Assembly (NCBI RefSeq): GCF_000253255.1
Contig: NC_015580.1
Coordinates: 1,749,001-1,813,000, forward strand
Direction of reading: 5' to 3'
DNA length: 64,000 nucleotides
Origin: Novosphingobium sp. PP1Y
Lineage (GTDB): Bacteria > Pseudomonadota > Alphaproteobacteria > Sphingomonadales > Sphingomonadaceae
The position numbers and the translations under genes are program-made. The notes under the pieces were generated by a model. The model had not been told where the DNA came from. It saw only the letters and a program-made list of their open reading frames with translations, and ran no database searches. This document shows positions 1-8,552 of this stretch, piece by piece (position 1 is the first letter of the stretch; each line of letters starts with the position of its first letter).

Positions 1-987
1 ATCAACGGCGTCGGCGAAGTCGTCGACGGCCTGCGCGTCGCCGGCGATGCGATCGGCGTGACGGTCGATCCCGGCGCGGCGCTGCAGCAGGGCCTCGATC
101 CCGACACGGTCGCCAGCCAGCTTGAAGCGCTGGTCGGCGGCGCGCAAGCGACTCAGGTGCGCGTCGGCGAGCAGATGATCGACGTTCGCGTGCGCGGCCC
201 CGACGACATACGCCAGCGCGCCAGCCAGATCTCCGAGTTGCCGATTACTGCGCCGGACGGCCATGTCGTGCGGGTCAGCCAGGTCGCCAAGGTCTCCATC
301 ATTGCCGGCCAGAAACAGCGCACGCGCGAGGACCTGGCCCCGTTCATCGACGTTACCGCGCGCCTCGAAGGGCGCGATCTGGGCTCGGGCATGAAGGACG
401 TTCGCAAGACCGTCGCGGGCCTCAATCTTCCGCGATCGATCCGCGTCGAATATGGCGGCATGTACGCCCAGCAGCAAAAAAGCTTCACCGACCTTGCCAT
501 CGTCTTCACTGCGGCGCTGCTGCTGTCAGCCTTGCTGCTGACGCTGCTTTACGAACGCATCGCATGGACGCTGGCGGCGCTGGTGACGGTGCTGCTCGCC
601 GCGGCGACGGTGTTGTGCGGTCTGTGGATCACCGGCATCGAACTCGACATCTCGGCGCTGATGGGCCTCACCATGGTCGTCGGCATGGTGACCGAGCTGA
701 TCGTCTTCTTCTTCGCGGAAATGGACGACGGCCGCCCCATCGATGTCGCGACGCTGAAGGAGGCGGGCGCCAAGCGGCTGCGGCCGATCCTCATGTCGGC
801 ACTGATCGCCATCCTCACGCTCAGCCCGCTCGCGCTGGGCATGAGCCGCGGCGCGGGGCTTCAACGGCCGCTGGCGACCGCGATCATCTTCGGCCTTACC
901 GCCGCGGTGCCGCTCGTCCTCCTGTTCCTTCCCGCGCTGGTATCGGTGCTGCCCGGCGGCAAGACCGGGAAGCAAGCGAAAGCCTGA
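1..987 (+). CDS. RND efflux permease, C-terminal part (cut by window edge)
   Basis: The reading frame is open from base 1, so this is the last 328 residues of a larger inner-membrane transporter of the resistance-nodulation-division superfamily. The N-terminal half of the visible part is a periplasmic porter segment; from about residue 165 there is the usual run of hydrophobic helices, including the Met-rich helix MGLTMVVGMVTELIVFFF and the final block with KRLRPILMSALIAIL that closes RND pumps. These pumps use the proton gradient and work with a periplasmic adaptor and an outer-membrane channel, which would lie upstream. The heavy-metal (CusA-like) and HAE1 branches cannot be separated from this fragment. 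DedA follows after three bases, so the two are probably cotranscribed. Confidence 0.88.
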   Translation: MNGVGEVVDGLRVAGDAIGVTVDPGAALQQGLDPDTVASQLEALVGGAQATQVRVGEQMIDVRVRGPDDIRQRASQISELPITAPDGHVVRVSQVAKVSIIAGQKQRTREDLAPFIDVTARLEGRDLGSGMKDVRKTVAGLNLPRSIRVEYGGMYAQQQKSFTDLAIVFTAALLLSALLLTLLYERIAWTLAALVTVLLAAATVLCGLWITGIELDISALMGLTMVVGMVTELIVFFFAEMDDGRPIDVATLKEAGAKRLRPILMSALIAILTLSPLALGMSRGAGLQRPLATAIIFGLTAAVPLVLLFLPALVSVLPGGKTGKQAKA

Positions 988-990
988 GCC

Positions 991-1587
991 ATGTTCAGTT
1001 TCATCACCGATCTGCTCGATCAACTCGGCTATGTCGGGATCGCGCTGCTGATGTTCCTCGAGAATGTCTTTCCGCCGATCCCGTCCGAACTGATCATGCC
1101 GCTGGCGGGTTTCAACGCGGCCCGCGGGGAGATGAACATCTTCCTCGTCATCCCGTCGGGGAGTATCGGTTCGCTTGCGGGCGCGACCCTGTGGTATTTC
1201 ATCGGCCGCTGGATCGGCGAAGACCGGCTGAAACGATGGGCCGGGCGGCACGGGCGCCTGTTCACGCTGAGCGCGTCGGATATCGATACCGTCAACACAT
1301 GGTTCGACCGGCATAACGAGAAGGCGGTCCTGATCGGCCGCCTCGTTCCTGCCGTGCGCACTCTGATCTCGGTTCCAGCCGGCCTGTTCGAAATGCGGCT
1401 GGATCGCTTCCTTCTCTTCTCGAGCATCGGCACCGCCGCCTGGACCGCGCTGCTGACGCTGGCGGGCTATCTGCTCGGTGAGCGATATCAGCTCCTGTCG
1501 GACTATCTGAACCCGGTGTCCGACGTGATCGTGGGCGGCATCGTGCTGTATTACGTCTACCGGGTCTTCACCTGGAAGCCGCATTGA
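991..1587 (+). CDS. DedA family membrane protein
   Basis: A 198-residue polytopic inner-membrane protein of the DedA/SNARE-associated family. The two family motifs are visible: FLENVFPPIPSELIMPLAGF near residues 24-43, and the GRLVPAVRT...PAG stretch near residues 115-130 with its conserved Arg residues. DedA proteins support envelope homeostasis and proton-motive-force-dependent transport; some flip undecaprenyl phosphate or other lipids. Which role applies here cannot be read from sequence. The ATG lies three bases after the RND stop, so translation is probably coupled. Length is normal for the family. Confidence 0.9.
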   Translation: MFSFITDLLDQLGYVGIALLMFLENVFPPIPSELIMPLAGFNAARGEMNIFLVIPSGSIGSLAGATLWYFIGRWIGEDRLKRWAGRHGRLFTLSASDIDTVNTWFDRHNEKAVLIGRLVPAVRTLISVPAGLFEMRLDRFLLFSSIGTAAWTALLTLAGYLLGERYQLLSDYLNPVSDVIVGGIVLYYVYRVFTWKPH

Positions 1588-2040
1588 CGGATCACCGGCG
1601 TGTTCGGTTTTCAATCGTCCTTTTGGGAAGCCGCCATTCCGCTTCCGGCCAAGGAGACGCGATAATTCGACGCGTGAACGGACGGCAGCTTCCAGCGATT
1701 CCATTCGCACCCTTTTTCGGCGGCTTTTCAGGCGACCACCGCCGGCCCGCCGGGGCCGCGAGCGAACGGCAGCCTTTCAATCTTTTAACCTGAAAGGCGC
1801 CATTCCGGACCCGCCAACAAAGCTGACATAGCGCCTGCGGCCGAAGTGCGCCCATTTTGGTCGATCAGAGGATGATTTGATGCGTCAGGGAGTGGACCGT
1901 CCGGATTCTCTTACTGACCAAGTTTGCCAACAGTTGGGAAGGATAAGCAGCGGCCTTTCGACATTTTCGGCGGCGATTTCGTTTAAACTTTTGGCAAGGC
2001 CTAACCTTTAGATCTTGCATGACCATAATCGGGATGTGCC
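1588..2040. other. intergenic region without a recognisable gene
   Basis: There is no convincing reading frame on either strand. The one clear structure is a hairpin with 8-bp perfect arms at 1772-1779 and 1791-1798 around an 11-base T-rich loop. It lacks a following T tract, so it is not a classical terminator. This may be decayed sequence at an island junction. Confidence 0.5.
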
Positions 2041-2331
2041 ATGAGATTGCGTAACCGCCCCTGGAAACTTCTGGCTTTACTGATTTTTGGGACGATCAGC
2101 CTAATATTTTTTGGTACCAACCTCCTTAGTGGTCCAATCGAACTAAGGCGATTGGGGGAGGTGAGTGCCGCAGGGACGCCCATCAAGTTCGTAATCGTAG
2201 TTATTGGATATATATTCCTCTGGATGGGTTTGACCTTTATGTGGGTTATATTTGCGCATGAGTGGGGGCGAGATCATCGTCCGCGGTTCAAGCCACCGTT
2301 AGATGATCCCGATAAGCGTAGCCCCTTTTAG
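2041..2331 (+). CDS. small two-helix membrane protein, unknown function
   Basis: A 96-residue protein with a basic N-terminus (MRLRNRPWK), a first hydrophobic helix at about residues 10-30, a short polar loop, a second helix at about 50-72 (FVIVVIGYIFLWMGLTFMWVIF), and a charged Pro-rich tail. The positive-inside rule puts both termini in the cytoplasm. Base composition is more A+T-rich than the flanking core DNA, like the ATPase gene that follows on the other strand. I recognise no family. It stands alone, with no overlapping partner. Confidence 0.6.
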   Translation: MRLRNRPWKLLALLIFGTISLIFFGTNLLSGPIELRRLGEVSAAGTPIKFVIVVIGYIFLWMGLTFMWVIFAHEWGRDHRPRFKPPLDDPDKRSPF

Positions 2332-2634
2332 CTTATCTATGCCCGAACTGCGCCCACCTTTGCCGTTCGGCTCCGGCTTTCCAGCGCGAGTAAGCCGACC
2401 TTCAGCCATGACGTGGTCTGGGACAGAGCCGTCGTTTGCGCGCCCGGCCGGGAATGGCAAGTCTCCATCCATACACCTGCCATTCTTGAAGCCCCGATGG
2501 TCTTTCTAAGAATGCGCGGAACTGGCCGACAGCGGAAAGTCGCCTTAAAGTTTGAATGTCGCACGAGCGTACAACAGCCAAGCTGATTTCGTCATTAGGC
2601 TGTAGCGGCCCTATCTGAACCATCCTTGTCCAGT
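2332..2634. other. intergenic region between convergent genes
   Basis: About 300 bases separating the small membrane protein from the convergent ATPase gene. I see no gene, repeat or strong terminator here. Confidence 0.4.
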
Positions 2635-4368
2635 CTACCAGTTAATCGCTTGCTTCATCATGCTCTGAAGCCCTAAATTCCTGAGTTTGAGAGCGACGGT
2701 AGAAGACTGATCGATTGCGCCTTTTCGATGCAGGGCATCGTTGTATACCACTCCTAGCAGAAAGCATGCTTCCGGAACAAGGATACCTATAGATTCCGCA
2801 AACTCTAGCTTGTTTGCAGTACCATTACACTCGAGCAGAAACTTTTCTCGCTCCGGCTGAGTCAGGATCTTAGAGTAAGTACACTGCTCGATCTTCACTC
2901 GGACGTACGCACATACTGCGAACGGATCGTAGCTTCCGCCGCCAGCCATACACTTGTCCCATTCTTCTTTCAAAAATCCGTAGAAGCCATGACTTTTACC
3001 ATGTTTCTTTGGCAGTCCGTATGTGGTGTTGAATATCTCTGAGATATCATGGTCAGCGGGATGGTAATGAAGGAAGTGTCGTGACAAGTCTGCTGCCCAA
3101 CACGTATCATCCCTGTGAGTAATTACCTTCCGCATAGTTTCACTAATTTTCTGCGTCGTGTCTCCAAGGTATACGGTCTGCTGGCGCTTAAGCGCGTAGC
3201 CTTTGAAATACAGTGGGTCTAAGTGGGTTAAGAGACAAATGTAAATCTGCCTGCCCTCTTGCCGATACGCATCAATTAACTTGCTCATGAAATATTGAGC
3301 AACAACGATGTTTGCATCATCAAGATAATCGAAGACTTCATCGACCAACAGGATGCAGGGCTTCGTGCTATTTGTCTCCCGCGTTCGCAGCAAATTGCAA
3401 CCGAAGTACAGAAGGTCGCGCTGCCCATTTGAGAGTGACGAGGCGTCGGGGAAATTGACTAGGACGCGACCTTTGGTTTCTTTTATTTCAGCTGTTACCC
3501 AAGCCCCGTTGATGTCTCCGATGAAATCTTTCAAAGATTGCAGGCGTCGGGAATAAACGGCGTATTGCAACCATTTTTTCAGGTTCGGCCTGTCGGATTC
3601 GCTCAAGTCCATCAGTATGTAGCATATGATGGCGCTATCAAGCCAATTGTTACCTTGCCCGTGCTTCATCACCACATCAAAGACGGCCCTGAGATGCGGC
3701 AGTTCGTCAACTTTCTGGGCGTATTTGGCTGCGACCTTGTCGCTAATTGATGCTTTTGTTCCGCTTAACCCCTTTACCGTCTCGATCATTTCTTTGAACA
3801 AATCAGCCGATTTTTTTTGCTTAAGCTTATCGATAGAGGCGATCACGCCAAGTAATTCGCTTCTGAGAATCTCATCGTTGCAGCAGGCAGATAGGTTAGG
3901 GACTACCTTAGAATTGCCTCCGAATAATGGCTTATACTTATTTATGTTAAAGTTTATTTTTTCTTTGTTAAATGCCACCCCAAGATCAAGTGATGGTATC
4001 TCTAAGTAAGGCTTCGCAATCGTGAAGCCGTTTATTTTTGGAAGTTTAGCCTTTGGCTCAATGTTAGACTTAATTACATGAATATCAAAGCTCCCTGATA
4101 TCTCATTGAGGTTTGAATTCGCATGCAATGTATTTCCGTCGTACTCAATAGAAAGACGTGATACTGCCGCCTCTTTTTTCTTGTGCTTATCTTTTTCGTC
4201 GACGTTGAGCTTGCTGCCTCTAGCGCAGTTGAAAGCCGTAGATATGCTGCTTTTGCCAAAGCCATTTGGGGCAACAACAATGTTAGTGCAATTTGGGCGA
4301 AGATTAACCGTCAAACTCACCTTTTCAAAACCACGAATATTTTCGATGTGAATTTTCGAGATCGTCAT
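2635..4368 (-). CDS. orphan SMC/RecF-like AAA ATPase
   Basis: A 577-residue cytoplasmic ATPase of the ABC/SMC-like branch. The N-terminus has the typical opening IHIENIRGFEKVSL, then a Walker A at residues 33-41 (APNGFGKSS, with Ala in place of the first Gly). An ABC-signature-like SSLSNGQRDLLYF lies near residue 310 and a Walker B, ILLVDEVFDYLDD, near 340. The middle has no long coiled coil, so this is closer to OLD/AAA_13-type proteins than to true SMCs. The last 200 residues match nothing I recognise. The gene is A+T-rich against its surroundings, suggesting transfer. Many lone ATPases of this shape are phage-defence effectors or phage-derived, but there is no TOPRIM or nuclease domain I can identify. 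It stands alone, with a MITE about 165 bp upstream. Confidence 0.75.
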   Translation of the reverse strand: MTISKIHIENIRGFEKVSLTVNLRPNCTNIVVAPNGFGKSSISTAFNCARGSKLNVDEKDKHKKKEAAVSRLSIEYDGNTLHANSNLNEISGSFDIHVIKSNIEPKAKLPKINGFTIAKPYLEIPSLDLGVAFNKEKINFNINKYKPLFGGNSKVVPNLSACCNDEILRSELLGVIASIDKLKQKKSADLFKEMIETVKGLSGTKASISDKVAAKYAQKVDELPHLRAVFDVVMKHGQGNNWLDSAIICYILMDLSESDRPNLKKWLQYAVYSRRLQSLKDFIGDINGAWVTAEIKETKGRVLVNFPDASSLSNGQRDLLYFGCNLLRTRETNSTKPCILLVDEVFDYLDDANIVVAQYFMSKLIDAYRQEGRQIYICLLTHLDPLYFKGYALKRQQTVYLGDTTQKISETMRKVITHRDDTCWAADLSRHFLHYHPADHDISEIFNTTYGLPKKHGKSHGFYGFLKEEWDKCMAGGGSYDPFAVCAYVRVKIEQCTYSKILTQPEREKFLLECNGTANKLEFAESIGILVPEACFLLGVVYNDALHRKGAIDQSSTVALKLRNLGLQSMMKQAINW

Positions 4369-4525
4369 ACCTAACCCAACGAATCGCCAGCCTTTTTAAG
4401 GCTTCAAGTTTAAGGCGAATTTCCGTGCTTCAGCAAGCGACAGGCGTGTTCCCAGTGTTGTCTGAAGCAGCCGTCGAAAGCCTTCTTATTTGCGGCAACT
4501 TAGCGTCTTCAAAGCTCGAATGTCG

Positions 4526-4534
4526 TGGTTGGAC
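4526..4534. repeat. target-site duplication, left copy
   Basis: TGGTTGGAC directly abuts the left terminal repeat of the MITE and is identical to the copy at 4675-4683. It is the 9-bp duplication expected from insertion. Confidence 0.85.
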
Positions 4535-4674
4535 GGTCGTGTCCCACGGGGTGGTGTAGGAAGGTTTCCCTGAGAGGGTGGCCACCGTCGATCTTCTGGT
4601 AGGGTTCGGATGCGAACTCGAACCTGATCCTGCCATGGATCGACGGTTCCTACACCACCCCGTGGGACACGACC
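4535..4674. mobile_element. 140-bp MITE with perfect 28-bp terminal inverted repeats
   Basis: Bases 4535-4562 and 4647-4674 are perfect inverted repeats of 28 bp, starting GGTCGTGTCCCACGGGG and ending in its complement. The outer ends are flanked by identical 9-bp direct repeats. A second inverted repeat of 9 bp (4585-4593 and 4638-4646) sits inside, so the whole element can fold into a long hairpin. It is too short to code for a transposase and must have been mobilised in trans. A 9-bp duplication and long TIRs fit the IS256 family (8-9 bp duplications), but the family call is inference. The intact duplication suggests a fairly recent insertion. It lies between the ATPase gene and the GlxA regulator. 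Confidence 0.85.
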
Positions 4675-4683
4675 TGGTTGGAC
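4675..4683. repeat. target-site duplication, right copy
   Basis: TGGTTGGAC immediately after the right terminal repeat, identical to 4526-4534. Confidence 0.85.
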
Positions 4684-5004
4684 AGTTAATGGAGTGAGGG
4701 TAGGCAATTGGGAGGCTTCGTTAATATCACGACCGCTTTCCGGATGAGATTAGCCTGGGACTTATGACTGAAATGGGCGCCTAGCCGATCGGCAGCTATC
4801 CTCCCTCCGACAGACCGATTTTGGCGTCAGCCGACGTTTCTTTCGCCATATCAGAACGGCCTGAGGTGGTCGAAACCAGAAGGCGGGATCTGGGATGAAG
4901 CTGCCGTTTCCGATGTTGACCCAAACGGCGGGTACAGATCTGAAAGGGCCCTCTCGCGTAGGCGCCCTTATCTCTCATCAGCCGCAACGTAGTAGCAAAG
5001 ACGA

Positions 5005-5982
5005 TCACTCGAGCGCCTCGTCGGCTTGGAAGCTTTGCCGATACTGCGCCGGTGTCACACCGAGGCGCGCCGCAAAGGCGATCCGCATCCGGTCTGCCGT
5101 GCCGAAGCCACAGTCGAAGGCAACGCTCTTGAGCGGCAGACGGGTAGCTTCGAGAAGCATCCGGGCCGCGTCAATCCGAGCCCGCTCCACGAACTCGTGT
5201 GGAGTGATGCCGGTCTCTCTCACGAACTGGCGGGCGAGATTGCGTGGGCTCATTCCCGAGGCTTCAGCAAGCGACTGGAGGGTGTGTCGCTGGCCGACGT
5301 TGAGTATGACGTGATTCTGCAGTCGAGCTATCGCTGACTGCGGATCCGCCGGGGCGGACAGATAGGGGCTGAACTGGGATTGCCCCCCCTGGCGCTGCGC
5401 CAGCACGACCAGCCGCTTCGCGACCGCGACCGCGACCGAAGCTCCGTGGTGCTGCCGCACCAGAGCCAGTGCCAGATCGATGCCTGCCGTCACGCCCGCG
5501 GATGTGATCAGAGGACCGTCCGAGACATAGATAAGATCGGGTTCGACGCGCGCAGAGGGGAAAGCCTCCGCAAGCTTGGCGGCGATCTGCCAATGGGTCG
5601 TCACCCGACGACCATCCAGCAAGCCAGCGTGACCGAGCGCGAACGCACCCGTGCAGATCGACCCATAGACGGCGGCTCGCGTCGGCATCTCTCTAAGCCA
5701 TGCCGTCATTTCCAGGTCAGGTTCGACGTGCGGCAAGTCGGGACCGCCTGCCACGAGCACGAGATCGAACGGGCTTTGAGCCTCATGGAAACTCAGGTCG
5801 GGCAAAAGCTGCATGTTGTTCGATGCTCTGAGCGGCGCGCGGTCTCGCGCAACGAGCAGAGTCTCATAGCGGCCTTCCGGTGAGACGAAGCCATTTGTCT
5901 CGGCAAAGACGTCGATCGGGCCCGCGACGTCGAGCGCCTGAACGCCAGGATGCACTACCAGCGCGACCTTCAGCACGCCCAT
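5005..5982 (-). CDS. GlxA-family transcriptional regulator (DJ-1/PfpI plus AraC HTH)
   Basis: A 325-residue regulator with two domains. Residues about 1-185 form a DJ-1/PfpI-like amidotransferase fold (VHPGVQALDVAGPIDVF; GSICTGAFALGHAGLLDGRRVTTHW), with Cys in the nucleophile-elbow position. Residues about 215-315 form an AraC/XylS double HTH (LAEASGMSPRNLARQFVRETGITPHEFVERARIDAARMLLE). The ATG at 5982 is preferred because AGGAG lies seven bases before it; a TTG at 6006 is the alternative. The DJ-1 domain probably senses a ligand rather than acting as an enzyme. The HD-domain gene starts 185 bases away in the opposite direction and is the likeliest target. Confidence 0.92.
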   Translation of the reverse strand: MGVLKVALVVHPGVQALDVAGPIDVFAETNGFVSPEGRYETLLVARDRAPLRASNNMQLLPDLSFHEAQSPFDLVLVAGGPDLPHVEPDLEMTAWLREMPTRAAVYGSICTGAFALGHAGLLDGRRVTTHWQIAAKLAEAFPSARVEPDLIYVSDGPLITSAGVTAGIDLALALVRQHHGASVAVAVAKRLVVLAQRQGGQSQFSPYLSAPADPQSAIARLQNHVILNVGQRHTLQSLAEASGMSPRNLARQFVRETGITPHEFVERARIDAARMLLEATRLPLKSVAFDCGFGTADRMRIAFAARLGVTPAQYRQSFQADEALE

Positions 5983-6167
5983 GGGGCTGCTCCTGTGAGT
6001 TGGCAAGATTTCACGTGCGCTTGTCCTGAATCGCAGCCTCGCCTTCGTTGAGTCCGGCCCGGCGCGACGCCAATAAGGTGGGAGACGGTCGAGCCGCCGA
6101 AGCGGCGACGATCAGTGACTACAAAAGACGAACGATTGTGCGCGCTCGCTCGCGCCATGGAGGCTTT

Positions 6168-6830
6168 GTGGAAAATCAACTCGCATCGCATGAAGCAATC
6201 GCCGGAATCGCTGTGCCCGACAGCGCGATCGCACGCGCCGCCACGCAACTGGTACGGGACACCGAGGACGAGCTGATGTTCAATCATAGCCGCCGCGTCT
6301 TCTTCTGGGGCGCGCTCACTGGAAAGCGCAAGTCCATCAGCTTCGACGCCGAGCTTCTCTACCTAGGGGCGATGTTCCACGACATAGGCCTCACGCCTGC
6401 CTATTCAAGTCCGAACCTCCGCTTCGAAGTGGATGGGGCGAATGCCGCCCGCGACTTCCTCGAGAGCTACGGCGTGGACGAGAGAGACGTGGAGGACGTG
6501 TGGACCGCGATCGCGCTCCACACGACGCCTGGCGTTCCCGAGCACATGCGCCCGACGATCGCGCTTTTGACGGCCGGAGTCGAAATGGACGTGCTGGGGA
6601 TCGCCTACCACGACTTTACCGCGGAACAGCGACAACATGTCTGCGAACACCATCCGCGCGAAGTCAACTTCAAGGAATGCATCATCTCGCATTTCGCGGA
6701 CGGCATCATAGGCAAGCCGGCGACGACATTCGGAAACGTGAAGGCCGATGTGCTTGCGCTCAGGGATCCGGAGCATTTCGTTCGCAGCAACTTCTGCTCG
6801 TTGATCCTCGGTTCACCGTGGCCGAACTGA
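6168..6830 (+). CDS. HD-domain protein
   Basis: A 220-residue metal-dependent hydrolase of the HD superfamily. The first metal ligand is in NHSRRVFFWG (about residue 38), the HD pair in YLGAMFHDIGLT (about residues 69-70), and later His residues (IALHTTPG) complete the site. The GTG at 6168 is chosen because GGAGG sits four bases upstream; upstream in-frame codons would lack a ribosome site. The spacing of motifs resembles cyanamide hydratase-like HD proteins, but the substrate is unknown. Divergent pairing with the GlxA-type regulator suggests induction by a small molecule. The remnant of an SDR gene starts about ten bases after the stop. Confidence 0.85.
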   Translation: MENQLASHEAIAGIAVPDSAIARAATQLVRDTEDELMFNHSRRVFFWGALTGKRKSISFDAELLYLGAMFHDIGLTPAYSSPNLRFEVDGANAARDFLESYGVDERDVEDVWTAIALHTTPGVPEHMRPTIALLTAGVEMDVLGIAYHDFTAEQRQHVCEHHPREVNFKECIISHFADGIIGKPATTFGNVKADVLALRDPEHFVRSNFCSLILGSPWPN

Positions 6831-6840
6831 CCGACACTTC

Positions 6841-7251
6841 AGGAGCCCAACCCAGGCGATCCTTCCTACGCTGAGGGAAAAAGGCTGGGGCCGCATCGTC
6901 AACATCACCAGCCTCGTTACCACGGGCACTCCGCTACGTAGCGGCTATGCTGCGGCTAAAGCGGCCTTAAACAGCCTGACGCGCACCTGGGCGATGGAAC
7001 TGGCGCAAACCGGGATCACCGTGAACGCAGTGGCACCGGGGCCCGTCGAGACGGAAATGTTCCGCCGCAACACGCCTGCGGGAAGCGAGGCCGAGGCTCG
7101 GTTTCTGGCGATGATCCCGATGCGGCGCTTCGGCAAACCCGATGAGATCGCCGCAGCGGTCGAGTTTCTCCTCTCCGAAGAAGCGGCCTTCATCACCGGC
7201 CAGACGCTCTTCGTGGACGGCGGCGGGTCGATCGGCACGATCTCCAACTAA
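6841..7251 (+). pseudogene. short-chain dehydrogenase/reductase, 5'-truncated
   Basis: The frame reads TQAILPTLREKGWGRIVNIT, then SGYAAAKAALNSLTRTWAMEL, NAVAPGPVETEMF and a complete C-terminus ending FVDGGGSIGTISN. It therefore has the SDR catalytic Ser (in NITS), the YxxxK pair and the substrate loop, but the whole Rossmann half with the TGxxxGIG cofactor motif is missing. Homology starts just after the HD gene's stop, and a stop codon interrupts the frame at 6802-6804. A start at ATG 6994 would begin after the active site. I read it as a decapitated gene, probably created by the rearrangement that placed the HD gene here. Confidence 0.85.
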
Positions 7252-8164
7252 GAGCGGGTGCTGGCTAGGCCAGGGGACAGGACGCTGTGACGGCGGCCTT
7301 CAGCTTGGCTGACACGTGGAGACCTTACCGCGAACTGTCGCAGATTTCGGCTGGCGCCGCTGGCAAACGAGGAACATGAGTTCGATGGGCCTTGGGGCGG
7401 GCATCATTGGTCTCACCTTGATGCTGTTTTTCAGGCCGTTGCCGGAGACCTGCAATCCTTACCGGGCGAACGCCGAGTCTCGTCCCCACGAAATCGTCGT
7501 CGGCTATCCGTGTCAAGAAATCGGCTATAATTCAACGGGAGCGCCGGACGACCGTGTGGCAGGTCGCTGAAGCTGGAACTCGTCTGACGGCGGCCTGACG
7601 ATCCGTGTAACCTCACGCGTGTCCGCTTCCGGGATCGCCATCGCGATGTCCGAGCGACTGAACCTAGGGCCCGCTGCTGCCGGAGAGTATACATTCGCGC
7701 CAGCGGCAGGTCTCAACGGCAGCGGCCGTTCGGCAGGTCGCGGCGAACGACTGAACCTGGTCGGCTGCTGCCCCTTCGACCGGCAGCAACAGCGTGGCAA
7801 GTGCCGCCAACATTCCTGCCGTTCAGAGGCTCGGGAGGCATCGTCGAAAGCGGTCTGATGTTCATGTGCCCGCATCGGCTCCCCGACAGGATCGAGGAGC
7901 CAATAGCGGCCAAGCTCCAGGGATCGCGAACTGTGAAACGCAGCTATCCTATAGGATTGCTGATCAAAAAGGGATTTTGTGCGGGTCCCCATTCGCATTG
8001 TAAGGATCCGGCTGCCGCGCCTGTTCGAACTCCAAATATTATTCCTGAATTCGTGCAGTGATATTTCGTCCATGTGCTAAAGAGCCTTCATCACCTGATT
8101 TCGAACAAGCTCCACGTGACAGAGGGATAAGTTTTTACCCTCGCTTGATGCAGGAGCGCGCGCC
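7252..8164. other. 913-bp region without a supported gene
   Basis: Short open frames exist on both strands, for example 7316-7570 on the plus strand, but none has a ribosome site together with plausible protein composition. Short imperfect repeats of CGACTGAACCT and GCTGCTGCC occur near 7653-7775. I see no RNA gene, terminator or insertion-sequence end. It may be decayed DNA in the accessory region. Confidence 0.4.
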
Positions 8165-8410
8165 ATGTGCCTCAATCAATTACTTCAGGACGAACAAATC
8201 GCGCTGATGCGATATTCCGCCGCGACCGATCCGACGGAGATCGATAGATACGGACACACGATCGAAACCATCGGCCTGTGCCTGGGATCTTTCCCTTATC
8301 GCCACCGTCCCTATTTCCCCCGGAATGCGACGGGGCGGCTGATTGCATCTTCCCACCTGCGGCCTTCTGCCGACCTCTCGATCCGGAACAACCAAGCTGG
8401 AGCCGTCTGA
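8165..8410 (+). CDS. small protein, unknown function (81 aa)
   Basis: ATG with AGGAG eight to twelve bases upstream. The N-terminal half (MCLNQLLQDEQIALMRYSA, then a YGHTIETIG segment) has a composition and amphipathic pattern typical of real proteins, while the C-terminal third is low in information. I have a weak recollection of similar small proteins in other sphingomonads but cannot name a family. It directly precedes the Lys-rich peptide gene and the GT4 gene, so it probably heads that transcription unit. Confidence 0.5.
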   Translation: MCLNQLLQDEQIALMRYSAATDPTEIDRYGHTIETIGLCLGSFPYRHRPYFPRNATGRLIASSHLRPSADLSIRNNQAGAV

Positions 8411-8411
8411 A

Positions 8412-8546
8412 ATGGCCAAATCACAAAAACGCAGCAATCGCGAGCTTCGCAAGCCCAAGGTGGCAAAGCCGAAGTCGCCCACGGCACTCGCGGTCCAGGA
8501 AACGTCCGCGGTAAAGATGATCGTCAAGCCGAAAGGCAAGCACTGA
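8412..8546 (+). CDS. Lys-rich 44-residue protein
   Basis: A short, very basic protein beginning MAKSQKRSNRELRKPK and ending VKPKGKH. The opening SQ-RSNRE-RKPKK pattern recurs in small annotated proteins of many alphaproteobacteria, so I take it as a true gene although it is too short for routine gene finding. Function unknown; the basic composition would suit nucleic-acid or membrane-surface binding. It begins one base after the stop of the preceding small gene and ends six bases before the TTG of the GT4 gene, so the three look cotranscribed. Confidence 0.65.
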   Translation: MAKSQKRSNRELRKPKVAKPKSPTALAVQETSAVKMIVKPKGKH

Positions 8547-8552
8547 GATGGC

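Noticed and set aside
7316..7570. 84-codon plus-strand frame with a hydrophobic patch
   Set aside because: No ribosome site, start codon in doubt and unremarkable composition; not listed as a gene.
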